40,218 nt of DNA, from assembly GCF_024710765.1 (NCBI RefSeq), contig NZ_JANJUE010000018.1, positions 1-40,218 of the forward strand, in the 5' to 3' direction. The stretch comes from Pseudoxanthomonas sp. GTDB taxonomy: Bacteria; Pseudomonadota; Gammaproteobacteria; Xanthomonadales; Xanthomonadaceae. Made by a program: the position numbers and the translations under genes. The notes below the pieces were generated by a model, which had not been told where the DNA came from, did not search any database, and was given only the letters and a program-made list of their open reading frames with translations. This document shows, in pieces, positions 24,901 through 33,343 of this stretch (its first letter is position 1; each line of letters opens with the position of its first letter).

Positions 24901-27900
24901 TTCGAAGCCGGCTTCCTCGATCACCAGCGCATCGTCGGACGCGGTAACGGACAGGTCCTCGACCGATTCCGGGATGAAGCCGTCCGTCCCGGCCTGCGCG
25001 GGCGTTGCCGCATCGGAACCCGTGCCGGCGGCCACGGTGGCGGCATCGGCCCAGGGCGTGTAGGCGTACGACGTGCGCACGTCATGGGCATCGTAGAAAT
25101 CGATGCTTCCCGCAGTGGCCGGCACGCCGTCCGCGCCTTTGGAGCCGGTTGTTCCATCCACGGCGACCGCGGCCACCGGTTCCGCCACCGTGGGCGTCTC
25201 CAGCACGACGTCCGGCGCGGACGCTTCTGCGGATGCTTCTTCGGCTGGCACCGTGTCCGGCACCACCTGCGAAGAGTCGGTCCAGCCGGTGGCGCCGAGC
25301 GCTTCGGCCTGGGCCGGCTCGATGAACCGGGACAGATCATGCGGCGCGAGTTGCACGTCCTCCAGCGGCGCGGGAGGCGCGATCGCGGACAAGGTCTCGA
25401 CATACGTGCCCTGCGCGCTGTCGTTCACCGTCTGCGCACCTGCACGCACCTCCGGAAGGCTGTCGCGGAGCGTGGCCAACCGCGCCGACAGTTCCGCGAA
25501 CACCGGGATACGCGGCGATGGCGCCTTGAGCGCCGTGATGCTGCGCGTGATCGCGGCAGCGGCGTCGGCCAGTGCCTGCACGCCCTCCGGCACCGGGGTG
25601 TCGCCAGCGGCCAGCAGGCGCTTGATGTACTGCTCGGCCGGCGCGGTGACCTCGATGATCTCGGGCACGTCCGCCATCGCGAACGCACCGTTCATCGTGT
25701 GCATCGCGCGCAGCAGCGGATCGGTCGCCGGCCGCGGCGCGATCCGGGCCGCGGACAGCCAGCCATTCACGGTTTCCAGATGGGTGCCGACCTCGGCCTC
25801 CAGGATCTCGCGCAGGACCGAATCCACCGATGCGGGCGTGCCGTCCAGGATTTCCGGTTCCGGTTGCGGCGTGGCCGCGTCGCCCATCGGATCCAGCGAT
25901 CCGGCGGACTCGTCGAAACCGTCGTCCTGCGCCGCCTCTTCGGAAGCTGCCCTGCGGCCATCCTTCGAATAGAACACTTCCTCGCCGGCCGCGACCTGAT
26001 CGGCCACGGCCTTGATGCCTTCCAGATCCGCGGTGACCGGCGCTTGCCCGCGGAGCGCCGCGTTCAACTGCGGCAGCGTTTCGCAGGCCTGCTCCAGCAG
26101 CACGGCCACCGCCATGCTTGGCGCGCGCGTGCGATCGAGCACGCGGTTCAGCATGTTTTCGACTTTCCAGCTGAATTCGCCCAGCACCTTGGCGCCGACC
26201 AGCCGGCCGCTGCCCTTCAGGGTATGGAACACCCGGCGGATCGGGCGCAGGCGCTCCAGATCTTCCGGCACCATCCGCCAGGCCGGCAGCAGCTGGCGCA
26301 GGTTGACGATTTCCTCGTCGAATTCCTCCAGGAACACTTCCCGGATCTCGTCGTCGATATCGCCCGCATCGCCTTCGAAGCCACCCGCCATCGGCGTCAC
26401 CGCCGCAGCCGGCAAGGGTGCGGACGGTGCGGACGGCATGTGGGCGACCGGATGCGATGCGTGCGCGTCGGCCGTCGGAGCCAGCGCGCTCGCCGCGGCG
26501 TCGATGTCGGCCATCACTGCGGCCAGCTCGGCGTCTTCGCCATCGGCAGCGGATTCGGCTTCGCGTTCGACCGGTTCCCAGTTGACCGGCACGCTGCTTG
26601 CCGGCAGCGGCGCTTCCTCGGTGAATTCGAAACCCACCGGATCGAAGGGATGGGCCTCGGCCGTGGCGTCTCCAGCCGCAGCGGCAACCATGGGCGCCGC
26701 GACCTCGTCGACCGATGCGACCGTCGGGGATGCATCCATCGGCATTTTGACGGATGCGGCGACCGGCGCTTCGTCCGGCAGGGGCCAGTAGCGCAGGTTT
26801 TCCAGGCTGCTGCGGGTGATTTCCAGGATGTCGTCACGGTTGGGGCGCCGCTCGCGCAGCGCCTCCAGGTAATACTCCAGGCTCGCCAGCGCGTCGGCCA
26901 GCGTGTCCAGCTGCTGTCCGCCCGGCACACGGCGCTTGCCGATCAGTTCGTTGCTGACATAGCGGCGCACACCCAGCAGGTAGTCGCCCGCCTGATCCAG
27001 CTCCAGCATGCGCATCGCGCCCGCGACCTCGTCCAGCAGGCGCGGCACTTCGGCCAGCTCGGCGTGATCCCAATTGGTTTCGATGAAGGCAACGAACTTC
27101 TCGCGTGCGGAGGCGAAGTTGATGATCGCTTCCTGGGCCAGCACCTCGACCGTGCGCTGCGATTCGACCGCGCTGGGATCCTGCTGGCCTTCGTCCGTCG
27201 GCCCGCCCAGGCGCGCGACCTGGTCGTCCAGCGACGCATCCACGTAGAGCAGCGCGCCGGCGATGTCCAGCAGGGTGCCCTCGTCCGCTTCGCGGCGACC
27301 CTCGGCCACGTCGCGCAGTGCGTCGCGCTGCTGCTGCACCACGTCGCGCGCCACGCCCAGGCCCATCATGCCGAGGGTGTCGGCGACGTTGCCCAGCTCC
27401 GACACCTGCTGTTGCAGCGAAGCGGCGTCGCCGCGCGTGCGCAGGTGCAGATCCAGCGCGTCCTTGACCCGCAGCAGTTCCTCCTTGACCGCATTGCCGA
27501 CCGTGTCGAGCAGTTCGCGGTTGCGGCCGCTGATGCTGCTGCGCGCGTGATCGATCTCCTCGGCGCTGGGTTGCGGCGCCGCGGCCGCCTGTGTTCCCGG
27601 CGGGAACAGCATGCTTTCGTTCAGGCCCGAGGCGCCGCGTGCATTGCGGATCTCGTTGAGCAGCGGCAGCAGCACAATCGGGATGTCGCGATGGCCGTCC
27701 TGCAAGCGCTCCAGATAGTCCGGCAGCAGCACCGCGCCGCGCATCAGGGTGGCGCACGCCTCGTCGCGGTCGGCGACGCTGCCTTCCTGCAACGCCTGCG
27801 CCAGTTGTTCCAGTTCCTCGGCCACCATCGCCGGGGCATACAGCTCCACCATCCGCAGGGTGCCCTGCACCTGGTGCAGGTAACCGGCGCAGAAACGCAT

Positions 27901-28029
27901 GCGGCCGGTATCGGCCGGCGTCTCGACGAACGCCTCGATCTCGCCGCGCGCCAGGCGCAGGGTTTCGTCCAGTTCGGGCTTGACCCATCCCAGGACGGCA
28001 TGGCTCATGGCCTCGCGCAACGCGCTCAT
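21904..28029 (-). CDS. pilL: PilL/ChpA hybrid chemosensory histidine kinase of twitching motility
   Basis: The protein has 2041 residues; the ATG at 28029 has GGAG 7 bases upstream. It is the CheA-type kinase of the Pil-Chp system. Hpt-type helices carry His52 (YLHQVQGTLR), His602 (FHTLKGSGRLVGA), His777 (MHTMNGAFAMAD, degenerate) and His1318 (LHTLKGGARMAGI); a further one near residue 335 (LDEVAGAMRMLE) lacks His. About 885-1270 is an acidic, Ala/Glu/Asp-rich low-complexity linker. Dimerisation helices lie near 1440-1600, HATPase near 1625-1760 (Asn1634 in RNSVAHGLESP, DDGAGL, GRGVGMDVVY), CheW at 1765-1895, and a C-terminal receiver with Asp1967 (LMLLDIEMPRMDGY). P. aeruginosa ChpA has a similar but larger (about 2470-residue) layout. 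It phosphorylates PilG. Confidence 0.95.
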   Translation of the reverse strand: MSALREAMSHAVLGWVKPELDETLRLARGEIEAFVETPADTGRMRFCAGYLHQVQGTLRMVELYAPAMVAEELEQLAQALQEGSVADRDEACATLMRGAVLLPDYLERLQDGHRDIPIVLLPLLNEIRNARGASGLNESMLFPPGTQAAAAPQPSAEEIDHARSSISGRNRELLDTVGNAVKEELLRVKDALDLHLRTRGDAASLQQQVSELGNVADTLGMMGLGVARDVVQQQRDALRDVAEGRREADEGTLLDIAGALLYVDASLDDQVARLGGPTDEGQQDPSAVESQRTVEVLAQEAIINFASAREKFVAFIETNWDHAELAEVPRLLDEVAGAMRMLELDQAGDYLLGVRRYVSNELIGKRRVPGGQQLDTLADALASLEYYLEALRERRPNRDDILEITRSSLENLRYWPLPDEAPVAASVKMPMDASPTVASVDEVAAPMVAAAAGDATAEAHPFDPVGFEFTEEAPLPASSVPVNWEPVEREAESAADGEDAELAAVMADIDAAASALAPTADAHASHPVAHMPSAPSAPLPAAAVTPMAGGFEGDAGDIDDEIREVFLEEFDEEIVNLRQLLPAWRMVPEDLERLRPIRRVFHTLKGSGRLVGAKVLGEFSWKVENMLNRVLDRTRAPSMAVAVLLEQACETLPQLNAALRGQAPVTADLEGIKAVADQVAAGEEVFYSKDGRRAASEEAAQDDGFDESAGSLDPMGDAATPQPEPEILDGTPASVDSVLREILEAEVGTHLETVNGWLSAARIAPRPATDPLLRAMHTMNGAFAMADVPEIIEVTAPAEQYIKRLLAAGDTPVPEGVQALADAAAAITRSITALKAPSPRIPVFAELSARLATLRDSLPEVRAGAQTVNDSAQGTYVETLSAIAPPAPLEDVQLAPHDLSRFIEPAQAEALGATGWTDSSQVVPDTVPAEEASAEASAPDVVLETPTVAEPVAAVAVDGTTGSKGADGVPATAGSIDFYDAHDVRTSYAYTPWADAATVAAGTGSDAATPAQAGTDGFIPESVEDLSVTASDDALVIEEAGFEVTGEMGDGDIGFESDGIAQAGSESATADVPADDALVWESIALESGDAAAATAASDLAEDPGETPTEAVGVEQAIPATQEPEAVFIVDEIAAPEAQADDAATSGVEAGSDVEAVAADAGEAGDALMPQDGEPAVETEAGLGEAIADEAVTVAESEAGTQVEEQAEEHAEIPVEVSIETDAEAVADAEVDEVTMAGDAPAMVDAPAEETAIPASDEALPMEEQPEDALDLAGLDLDLVEIFIEEGNDLLDHSDDLLARLRETPEDRSLVTGLQRDLHTLKGGARMAGIHAVGDLGHAIESMLESIVAQRTELDRRGVQLLERGFDALHEQLKRVSARRTVRIPDGLIAEFTAHARGLEAPVAQERRAEPPRAPVTLTPLSAPVETEFAQDEEFFPHSQQEQVRVRADLLDRLVNHAGEVAIYRARLEQQLGAFRGAMAELERTNVRLHDQLRRLDLETEAQIVARYQREQDHQDATFDPLELDRFSTLQQLSRALAESAADISGLQGVLDDLARNYDSLLHQQSRVSSELQDGLMRARMVPFEGIVPRLRRVLRQAATDTGKQVRLLLEGTHGEMDRNVLERMTAPLEHLLRNSVAHGLESPDQRAAASKPEEGTVQVNLRREGSEMVLSVRDDGAGLNRAAIRERAEQRGLLQPGAVIDDIDLDRLILESGFSTYDSVSQLAGRGVGMDVVYNEVRQLGGSLDIASRQGEGAEFTLRLPQTLAVTQAAFVQIGETQFAVPVASVSGIGRISHERFESGVGGYLYGGEEYTLYNLGHLVGHAPARAEGEAQVPLLLIRAGDMRAAVAVDHVLGNREIVVKAVGPQIASVPGIYGATITGDGSVVVILDIAPLVRRQLAQPQQPASAAPVQEQRRVPLVMVVDDSLTMRKVTGRVLERHNFEVTVARDGVEALEKLEDRVPDLMLLDIEMPRMDGYELATAMKADPRFKDVPIVMITSRTGDKHRQRAFDIGVQRYMGKPYQELDLMRNVYDLLGIARVRE

Positions 28030-28118
28030 CGGCACGCTCCGTCAGCAAGCGAGCGGCAACCCGTCGGGAACAGGTGCCATGCGGTGGAAATTCGGGCTTT
28101 CATCCGTGCGTTCCGTCC

Positions 28119-30155
28119 TCAGCCCGGCAGTTTGAAGTCGGCGACCGAGCGGCGCAGGTCCGCCGCCAGTTGCGCCAGGTGGCCGATCGAATCGGCGGTC
28201 TGCTTGGCGCCCAGCGAGGTCTGCGAGGTGATCTGCCGGATCACGCCCATCGTTTCGGTGATGTCCGTCGCGGCGGCGGACTGCTGCTGGGCCGCGCCGG
28301 AGATGTTCTTGATGAGGTCGTTCAGATCGCTGGACACGCGTTCGATTTCGCCCAGCGCCGTGCCGGCGTCCTCGGCCAGGCGAGCACCGGAGACCACTTC
28401 GGCGGTGGTCTGCTCCATCGAACTGACCGCCTCGTTGGTGTCGGCCTGAATCGCCTGCACCAGCGACTCGATGCGGCGGGTCGCGTTGGAGGTGCGTTCT
28501 GCCAGGCGCTGCACTTCGTCGGCCACCACCGCGAAACCACGGCCGGCTTCGCCCGCCGAGGCGGCCTGCACCGCCGCGTTCAAGGCCAGGATGTTGGTCT
28601 GTTCGGAAATGTCGTTGATCAGTTCCACCACCGAGCCGATTTCCTGCGAGGACTCGCCCAGCCGCTTGATGCGCTTGGAGGTTTCCTGGATCTGGTCGCG
28701 GATCTGGTCCATGCCGCGGATGGTCTCGCGCACCACGCCGGCACCTTCGGTCGCGATCTGCACCGAGCGCTGCGCCACGTCCGCCGATTCGGTGGAGTTG
28801 CGCGACACCTGATCGATGCTGACCGCGATTTCGTTGATGCGCTCGGACGCGGTGGTGATCTGGTCGGCCTGGTGGCCGGCCGCCTCGGCCAGCTGCAACG
28901 CGGTGGCCTGGGTTTCCTGGGTCGAGGCCGCCACCTGCACCGAGGTGTCGTTGATGGTGGTCACCAGGTTGCGCAGCTCGTCCACGGCGTAGTTGATGGC
29001 GTCCGCGATCGCGCCGGTCATGTCTTCGGTCACCGAAGCCTTCACCGTCAGATCGCCTTCACCCAGCGAACTGATTTCGTCCAGCAGCCGCATGATCGCC
29101 TGCTGGTTGCGGCTGTTGAATTCCACCTGGGTCTGGTAGCGCGTTTCCTGCTCGCGCTGGCGGTTGCGGTACAGGCTGAACAGGAAGCCGGCGATCGAGA
29201 CCAGCAGCAGCGCGCCGGCGCCGACCGAGATCCAGAAGTTCGGGAACAGGCGGGTGTCGCGCACCGAGCCGAACGCGGTGAACGCCTCGAACAGGCGGGT
29301 ACTGTCCTGCAGCATCTTGCCGGCGCCATTGGTCAGCGCGGCGGCCGAGGACTGCGCGCCGAACAGGTTCTTGGAACTGCCGAGAATGGCGTCCAGGTCC
29401 TTCTTCATGTTGTTCCACAGCGCCTGCGACTGGTCCAGCGCGGCCAGCGCGCCGGGGCCGCGGACCGCGGCGATGCCCAGGTCGGGATTGCCGTTGCGCA
29501 GGCCGTCGAGCACCTGGCCGAACAGCACCGCGTCGCGGCCGAGCGCGTCGCCGGCCATTGCCGCGCCCGCGCCACCGGCGCGGATTTCGGTGACGCGGCG
29601 GGCCATGGTGCCGGCCAGCACGACCTGCTGCAGGGCGCTGTAGATCTGCGAGGACGGCGCGCCACTGGCGGACATCGCGCGCACCACTTCGTTCAACTGC
29701 GCCTGCAACTGCGGAATCTGGCCGGCGAAGCGGTCGGCGTTGCCCGACAGCGCGAGCACGGCGGCTTCACTGGCGATGATCTGGTCGGCGCTCTTGTCCA
29801 GCGGCGCCCAGGTCGTCTTCAACTGGGTCAACGGTCCGACGATGGCGCCTTCCTTGCCGAACCGGCCTTCCAGCTCACTGACCGTGCTGTCGATGCGTTC
29901 CTTGGTCGAACGGAACGACTTGAACGCCTCCGCGTTGCCGGCCACGGCCTCGCGACCGTAGTTGGCCAGCTGCTGCGACAGCACGCGCATGTCCGATGCG
30001 CCGGTGCTGGCGCCGGACAGGCGACTGCCCTGCCAGGTGGCGACGCCCGTATTGGCGCCGAACAGCAATACCGCAATCACCAGCAGGACCAGCCAGGACG
30101 TGCTGCCCAGGCCGCCCAGCTTGCTGGTGTTGGGGGAATCCGCCGCAGTGCTCAT
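28119..30155 (-). CDS. pilJ: PilJ, methyl-accepting chemotaxis-type receptor of the Pil-Chp system
   Basis: The protein has 678 residues. The first membrane helix is at about 18-37 (TSWLVLLVIAVLLFGANTGV), then a periplasmic PilJ-type all-helical sensor region to about 305, the second membrane helix near 309-331 (NFWISVGAGALLLVSIAGF), HAMP, and a long cytoplasmic coiled coil. The highly conserved hairpin tip is at about 515-555 (ISEQTNILALNAAVQAASAG, then EAGRGFAVVADEVQRLAERT). The tail RRSVADFKLPG lacks a CheR-docking pentapeptide. In P. aeruginosa PilJ senses surface contact through pilin and feeds ChpA. The gene lies between pilI (37 bp) and pilL (89 bp). Confidence 0.95.
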   Translation of the reverse strand: MSTAADSPNTSKLGGLGSTSWLVLLVIAVLLFGANTGVATWQGSRLSGASTGASDMRVLSQQLANYGREAVAGNAEAFKSFRSTKERIDSTVSELEGRFGKEGAIVGPLTQLKTTWAPLDKSADQIIASEAAVLALSGNADRFAGQIPQLQAQLNEVVRAMSASGAPSSQIYSALQQVVLAGTMARRVTEIRAGGAGAAMAGDALGRDAVLFGQVLDGLRNGNPDLGIAAVRGPGALAALDQSQALWNNMKKDLDAILGSSKNLFGAQSSAAALTNGAGKMLQDSTRLFEAFTAFGSVRDTRLFPNFWISVGAGALLLVSIAGFLFSLYRNRQREQETRYQTQVEFNSRNQQAIMRLLDEISSLGEGDLTVKASVTEDMTGAIADAINYAVDELRNLVTTINDTSVQVAASTQETQATALQLAEAAGHQADQITTASERINEIAVSIDQVSRNSTESADVAQRSVQIATEGAGVVRETIRGMDQIRDQIQETSKRIKRLGESSQEIGSVVELINDISEQTNILALNAAVQAASAGEAGRGFAVVADEVQRLAERTSNATRRIESLVQAIQADTNEAVSSMEQTTAEVVSGARLAEDAGTALGEIERVSSDLNDLIKNISGAAQQQSAAATDITETMGVIRQITSQTSLGAKQTADSIGHLAQLAADLRRSVADFKLPG

Positions 30156-30192
30156 CTTCCAAACCCCTGGCTGTTTCTAGTTGTCGTCCGCG

Positions 30193-30726
30193 TCAGAGCG
30201 CGGCTTGTCGGAACTCCGGCGTCCGCGCCAGCAACGACAGCGCGAACACCCCCCAATCGTGCTCGTCGCCGTGATAGGCACGGTCGACGAAATATGCGTA
30301 ACGCCCTTCGGCCAGGCTCCCCGGCTCGGTCCGCTGGGCTTCGTTGAAACTGCGCTGCCCGTACAACTCGTCGATGGTCAGGGCGACGTCCCCGCCGGGC
30401 TGGCGCATCACCAGCACCCGCTGTCCCTCGTGCAACACCGTGCGCTCGCCCTCCAGGAACTGCTTGAGGTCGACCACCGGGAACAGGTTGCCGCGCAGGT
30501 TGCCGATGCCCAGCAGCCAGGGCTGCGCCCCGGGCACCTGCGTCATCGGCGGCAGCGGCACGATTTCCACCACTTCCGCGAAATTGGAGACCAGGCGGCG
30601 CTGGCCGACCCGGTAACCGACGCCGCGCCACTGATCCGGCGACTGCTCGACGGCGGGCAATACGACCGCGTGCGCCAGGCTGCGGCGCTCATACTCGGCA
30701 AGAATGTCGAACGGTGTACGACTCAT
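30193..30726 (-). CDS. pilI: PilI, CheW-like coupling protein
   Basis: The protein has 177 residues with a single CheW domain: GVGYRVGQRRLVSNFAEVVE, then IVPLPPMTQVPGAQPWLLGI and GNLRGNLFPVVDLKQFLEGE. GGGAG lies 7 bases before the ATG. It couples PilJ to the PilL kinase at the cell pole, as CheW does for chemoreceptors. It lies 43 bp after pilG; the gap is too short for a pilH gene, which sits between pilG and pilI in P. aeruginosa. The C-terminal WGVFALSLLARTPEFRQAAL is typical of PilI. Confidence 0.93.
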   Translation of the reverse strand: MSRTPFDILAEYERRSLAHAVVLPAVEQSPDQWRGVGYRVGQRRLVSNFAEVVEIVPLPPMTQVPGAQPWLLGIGNLRGNLFPVVDLKQFLEGERTVLHEGQRVLVMRQPGGDVALTIDELYGQRSFNEAQRTEPGSLAEGRYAYFVDRAYHGDEHDWGVFALSLLARTPEFRQAAL

Positions 30727-30769
30727 GGGCCGCTCCCAGTGCGCAGTGTGGCGGTCGGCGTCACGAAGT

Positions 30770-31171
30770 TCAGGTACTGACGTGCGCGCGGATCGCGCCG
30801 AGGAGTTCCTCGCGCGTGAACGGCTTGGTCAGATACTGCTCGGATCCGACGATCCGGCCCCGCGCCTTGTCGAACAGGCCGTCCTTGGAGGACAGCATGA
30901 TCACCGGCGTGCTCTTGAACACCTGGTTGTTCTTGATCAGCGCACAGGTCTGATAGCCGTCCAGCCGCGGCATCATGATGTCGACGAAGATGATCTGCGG
31001 CTGCTGGTCGGCAATCTTGGCAAGCGCCTCGAAGCCGTCCGTCGCGGTCACAACCTCGCAACCTTCACGTTTTAATAGGGTCTCCGCGGTGCGGCGGATG
31101 GTTTTCGAGTCATCGATAACCATGACCCGGAGGCCATTGAGTTCCCCGGCCCGGTCAGCGTTCTGCGTCAT
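30770..31171 (-). CDS. pilG: PilG, CheY-like response regulator for pilus extension
   Basis: The protein has 133 residues, a stand-alone receiver: LRVMVIDDSKTIRRTAETLL with the Asp pair, phospho-acceptor Asp in IIFVDIMMPRLDGYQTCALI, PVIMLSSKDGLFDKARGRIV and the Lys of YLTKPFTREELLGAIRAHV. These match P. aeruginosa PilG nearly throughout rather than PilH. PilG phosphorylated by the kinase promotes extension and links to cAMP synthesis. It is the first gene of the operon and has a good promoter at 31230-31260. It is divergent from gshB. Confidence 0.95.
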   Translation of the reverse strand: MTQNADRAGELNGLRVMVIDDSKTIRRTAETLLKREGCEVVTATDGFEALAKIADQQPQIIFVDIMMPRLDGYQTCALIKNNQVFKSTPVIMLSSKDGLFDKARGRIVGSEQYLTKPFTREELLGAIRAHVST

Positions 31172-31229
31172 TACTTGAATCCCCGTGCGCGCGACGCTTC
31201 ATTGACCAACCGGCGTCGCTGCGATGTCC

Positions 31230-31260
31230 CCTATATTCCAGCCCGGGCGCGGACTGTCAA
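31230..31260 (-). promoter_or_regulatory. Candidate promoter of the pil-chp operon
   Basis: On the minus strand a perfect -35 TTGACA (31260-31255) is followed after 19 bp by TATAGG (31235-31230). The transcript would start about 50 bases before the pilG ATG at 31171. The spacing is two longer than ideal. The elements are seen; activity is inferred. Confidence 0.5.
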
Positions 31261-31400
31261 GTTGAGGCCCCGGAAAGGCCCTGGCTGAACACGGCGATGC
31301 GAACCCCGTCTCATTTGGACCGTCGCCGTTCCCGGCGGCCCCGGCGGGCGGGCCTGCTACCATCGCGGCACCTCCCGCACCGGTTCGCCGCTCCCCCGCC

Positions 31401-32348
31401 ATGCCGTTCGATGTCATCGTCGTCATGGACCCCATCGGGTCCATCAAGATCGCCAAGGACACCACCTTTGCCATGCTGCTGGAGGCCCAGCGCCGCGGCC
31501 ATCGGCTCCACTACGTGGTGCCGGGCGGTCTGTCACTGCGCGGCGGCGAGGCCTGGGCGCGTACCGCGCCGCTGGCGGTTAAGGATGACAAGGCCGGCTG
31601 GTTCACCCTGGGCGAACCGGTCGACCAGCGCTTCGGCCCCGGCCAGGTCGTGCTGATGCGCAAGGATCCGCCGGTGGATTCGGAATACCTGTACGACACC
31701 CACATCCTCTCGGTGGCCCAGGCCGCCGGCGCCCTGCTGGTCAATGACCCGCAGGGCCTGCGCGACTTCAACGAGAAGCTGGCCGCCCTGCTGTTCCCGC
31801 AATGCTGCCCGCCGACCCTGGTCAGCCGCGACGCGGTCGCGCTCAAGGCCTTCGTCCACGAGCATGGCGAAGCCGTGCTCAAGCCGCTCGACGGCATGGG
31901 CGGACGCTCGATTTTCCGGGTTCGCGCCGGCGATCCCAATACCAACGTCATCCTGGAAACCCTGGTCGGTCCCGGCCACCTGGCCCTGGCCCAGCGCTTC
32001 ATCCCCGGCATCAAGGACGGCGACAAGCGGGTCCTGCTGGTCGACGGTGAACCGGTGGACTACGCGCTGGCCCGGATTCCGCAGGGCGACGAGTTCCGCG
32101 GCAACCTGGCCGTCGGCGGCCGCGGCGAGGGCCGCCCGCTCAGCGACCGCGACCGCTGGATCGCCAGCCAGGTCGGGCCGGAGATGAAGCGCCGCGGCAT
32201 GCTGTTCGTCGGCCTGGACGTGATCGGCGACTACCTGACCGAAGTCAACGTCACCAGTCCGACCTGCGTGCGCGAGCTGGATGCCCAGTTCGGTCTGAAC
32301 ATCGCCGGCCAGCTGTTCGACGTCATCGAGCGCAAGCTGGCGGGCTGA
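31401..32348 (+). CDS. gshB: Glutathione synthetase
   Basis: The protein has 315 residues, the usual length. It joins gamma-glutamylcysteine and glycine with ATP. N-terminal MPFDVIVVMDPIGSIKIAKD is a GshB signature; the ATP-grasp part has VLKPLDGMGGRSIFRV, LAQRFIPGIKDGDKRVLLVD and the C-terminal metal-binding GLDVIGDYLTEVNVTSPTCV. Its position divergent from pilG is conserved in Pseudomonas and xanthomonads. The tonB-like gene follows after one base, so they are cotranscribed. Confidence 0.97.
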   Translation: MPFDVIVVMDPIGSIKIAKDTTFAMLLEAQRRGHRLHYVVPGGLSLRGGEAWARTAPLAVKDDKAGWFTLGEPVDQRFGPGQVVLMRKDPPVDSEYLYDTHILSVAQAAGALLVNDPQGLRDFNEKLAALLFPQCCPPTLVSRDAVALKAFVHEHGEAVLKPLDGMGGRSIFRVRAGDPNTNVILETLVGPGHLALAQRFIPGIKDGDKRVLLVDGEPVDYALARIPQGDEFRGNLAVGGRGEGRPLSDRDRWIASQVGPEMKRRGMLFVGLDVIGDYLTEVNVTSPTCVRELDAQFGLNIAGQLFDVIERKLAG

Positions 32349-32349
32349 A

Positions 32350-33225
32350 ATGAACGCGGTCGCCGTTGCCCCGCCCCGCGTCGGCGAGAACGAGCGCCTC
32401 GGCGCCACTCTGGCGCTGTCGCTGATCCTGCACGGGATGCTGGTGCTGGGCGTGGGCTTCACCCTGGACGAGGCCGCGCCGGTGGTGCCGACCCTGGACG
32501 TGGTGCTCAGCCAGACCCAGACCCCGCTGACCCCGAAGGAAGCCGACTTCCTGGCCGCCGCCAACCAGCAGGGGGGCGGTGATCACGACAAGGCGCGCCG
32601 GCCACGCGACAGCCAGGCCGGCTGGGTTCCCCAGCAGGAAACCGGCCTCGCGCCGCAGCCGCTGCGCGCGCAGTCGCCTACCGCCGCGCCGCCGCCGGAA
32701 GCGCGCGTCATCGCCACCCGTGACAGCCAACAGCGGGTGCCGCCCGCCGAATCCACGCCCTCCATCGAACGTCCCGATCTGCCCCGGGGCGACCGCAAGA
32801 TTGAACACGATGCCGAGATGGCGCGGCTGGCCGCCGAGATCCACCTGCGTTCCGAGTTGTACGCCAAGCGACCCAAACGCAAGTTCGTTTCCGCCAGCAC
32901 CCGCGAATACGCCTACGCCAACTACCTGCGCGCCTGGGTCGATCGCGCCGAGCGCGTGGGCAACCTGAACTATCCGGACGAAGCGCGCCGCAAGCGCCTG
33001 GCCGGGCAACTGGTCATCAGCGTCGCCGTGCGCCGCGATGGTTCGGTCGAACAGACCCGCATCATCCAGTCCAGCGGCATCCCCCTGCTCGACTCCACCG
33101 CCCTGCGCATCGTGCGCATGGCCGAACCGTTTCCGCCGCTCCCGGAAACCGACGAGCACATCGACATCCTGCACGTCACCCGCACCTGGAATTTCCTGCC
33201 GGGTGGTGAAGTGCGGGATGAGTGA
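32350..33225 (+). CDS. TonB-like energy-transducing protein
   Basis: The protein has 291 residues. A short cytoplasmic start is followed by one membrane helix (LGATLALSLILHGMLVLGVG, about residues 17-37), then a long periplasmic linker with Pro and Gln but no classic Pro-Glu/Pro-Lys repeat, and a C-terminal TonB domain (VGNLNYPDEARRKRLAGQLV, SVAVRRDGSVEQTRIIQSSG, ALRIVRMAEPFPPLPE). It should use ExbB-ExbD proton-motive energy to drive outer-membrane receptors. The exb genes are not in the window. Starting one base after gshB it depends on that promoter. Several TonB homologues normally coexist in xanthomonads; which receptors it serves is unknown. Confidence 0.9.
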   Translation: MNAVAVAPPRVGENERLGATLALSLILHGMLVLGVGFTLDEAAPVVPTLDVVLSQTQTPLTPKEADFLAAANQQGGGDHDKARRPRDSQAGWVPQQETGLAPQPLRAQSPTAAPPPEARVIATRDSQQRVPPAESTPSIERPDLPRGDRKIEHDAEMARLAAEIHLRSELYAKRPKRKFVSASTREYAYANYLRAWVDRAERVGNLNYPDEARRKRLAGQLVISVAVRRDGSVEQTRIIQSSGIPLLDSTALRIVRMAEPFPPLPETDEHIDILHVTRTWNFLPGGEVRDE

Positions 33226-33276
33226 TCCACATGCCGCATACACCACGTCGGACGCTGGCGGTACCTGAAATCACCG

Positions 33277-33309
33277 CCGCGAATCTGATTCACCAGGGAT
33301 GATTCGCGG
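33277..33309 (+). terminator. Inverted repeat after the gshB-tonB pair
   Basis: CCGCGAATC (33277-33285) and GATTCGCGG (33301-33309) form a perfect 9-bp stem with a 15-nt loop, 51 bp after the tonB-like stop and 34 bp from the stop of the convergent membrane-protein gene. It may end transcription from either side; no T-run follows. Confidence 0.4.
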
Positions 33310-33343
33310 TAAATCCACGATAGGCCTGGTTACGGGCGCGCCC

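Noticed and set aside
23140-28449. A 1769-codon open frame on the plus strand, antisense to pilL
   Set aside because: It mirrors the pilL codon pattern in high-GC DNA; the translation is His/Arg/Gln/Gly-rich with no domain, and pilL has clear conserved motifs throughout.
28074-30347. A 757-codon plus-strand open frame over pilJ
   Set aside because: Same GC-rich antisense artefact; the opposite strand encodes a full receptor with two membrane helices and a conserved signalling tip.
30770-31171. Calling the stand-alone receiver PilH
   Set aside because: The sequence follows PilG closely (IDDSKTIRRTAETLL, SSKDGLFDKARGRIVGS) and sits first in the operon.
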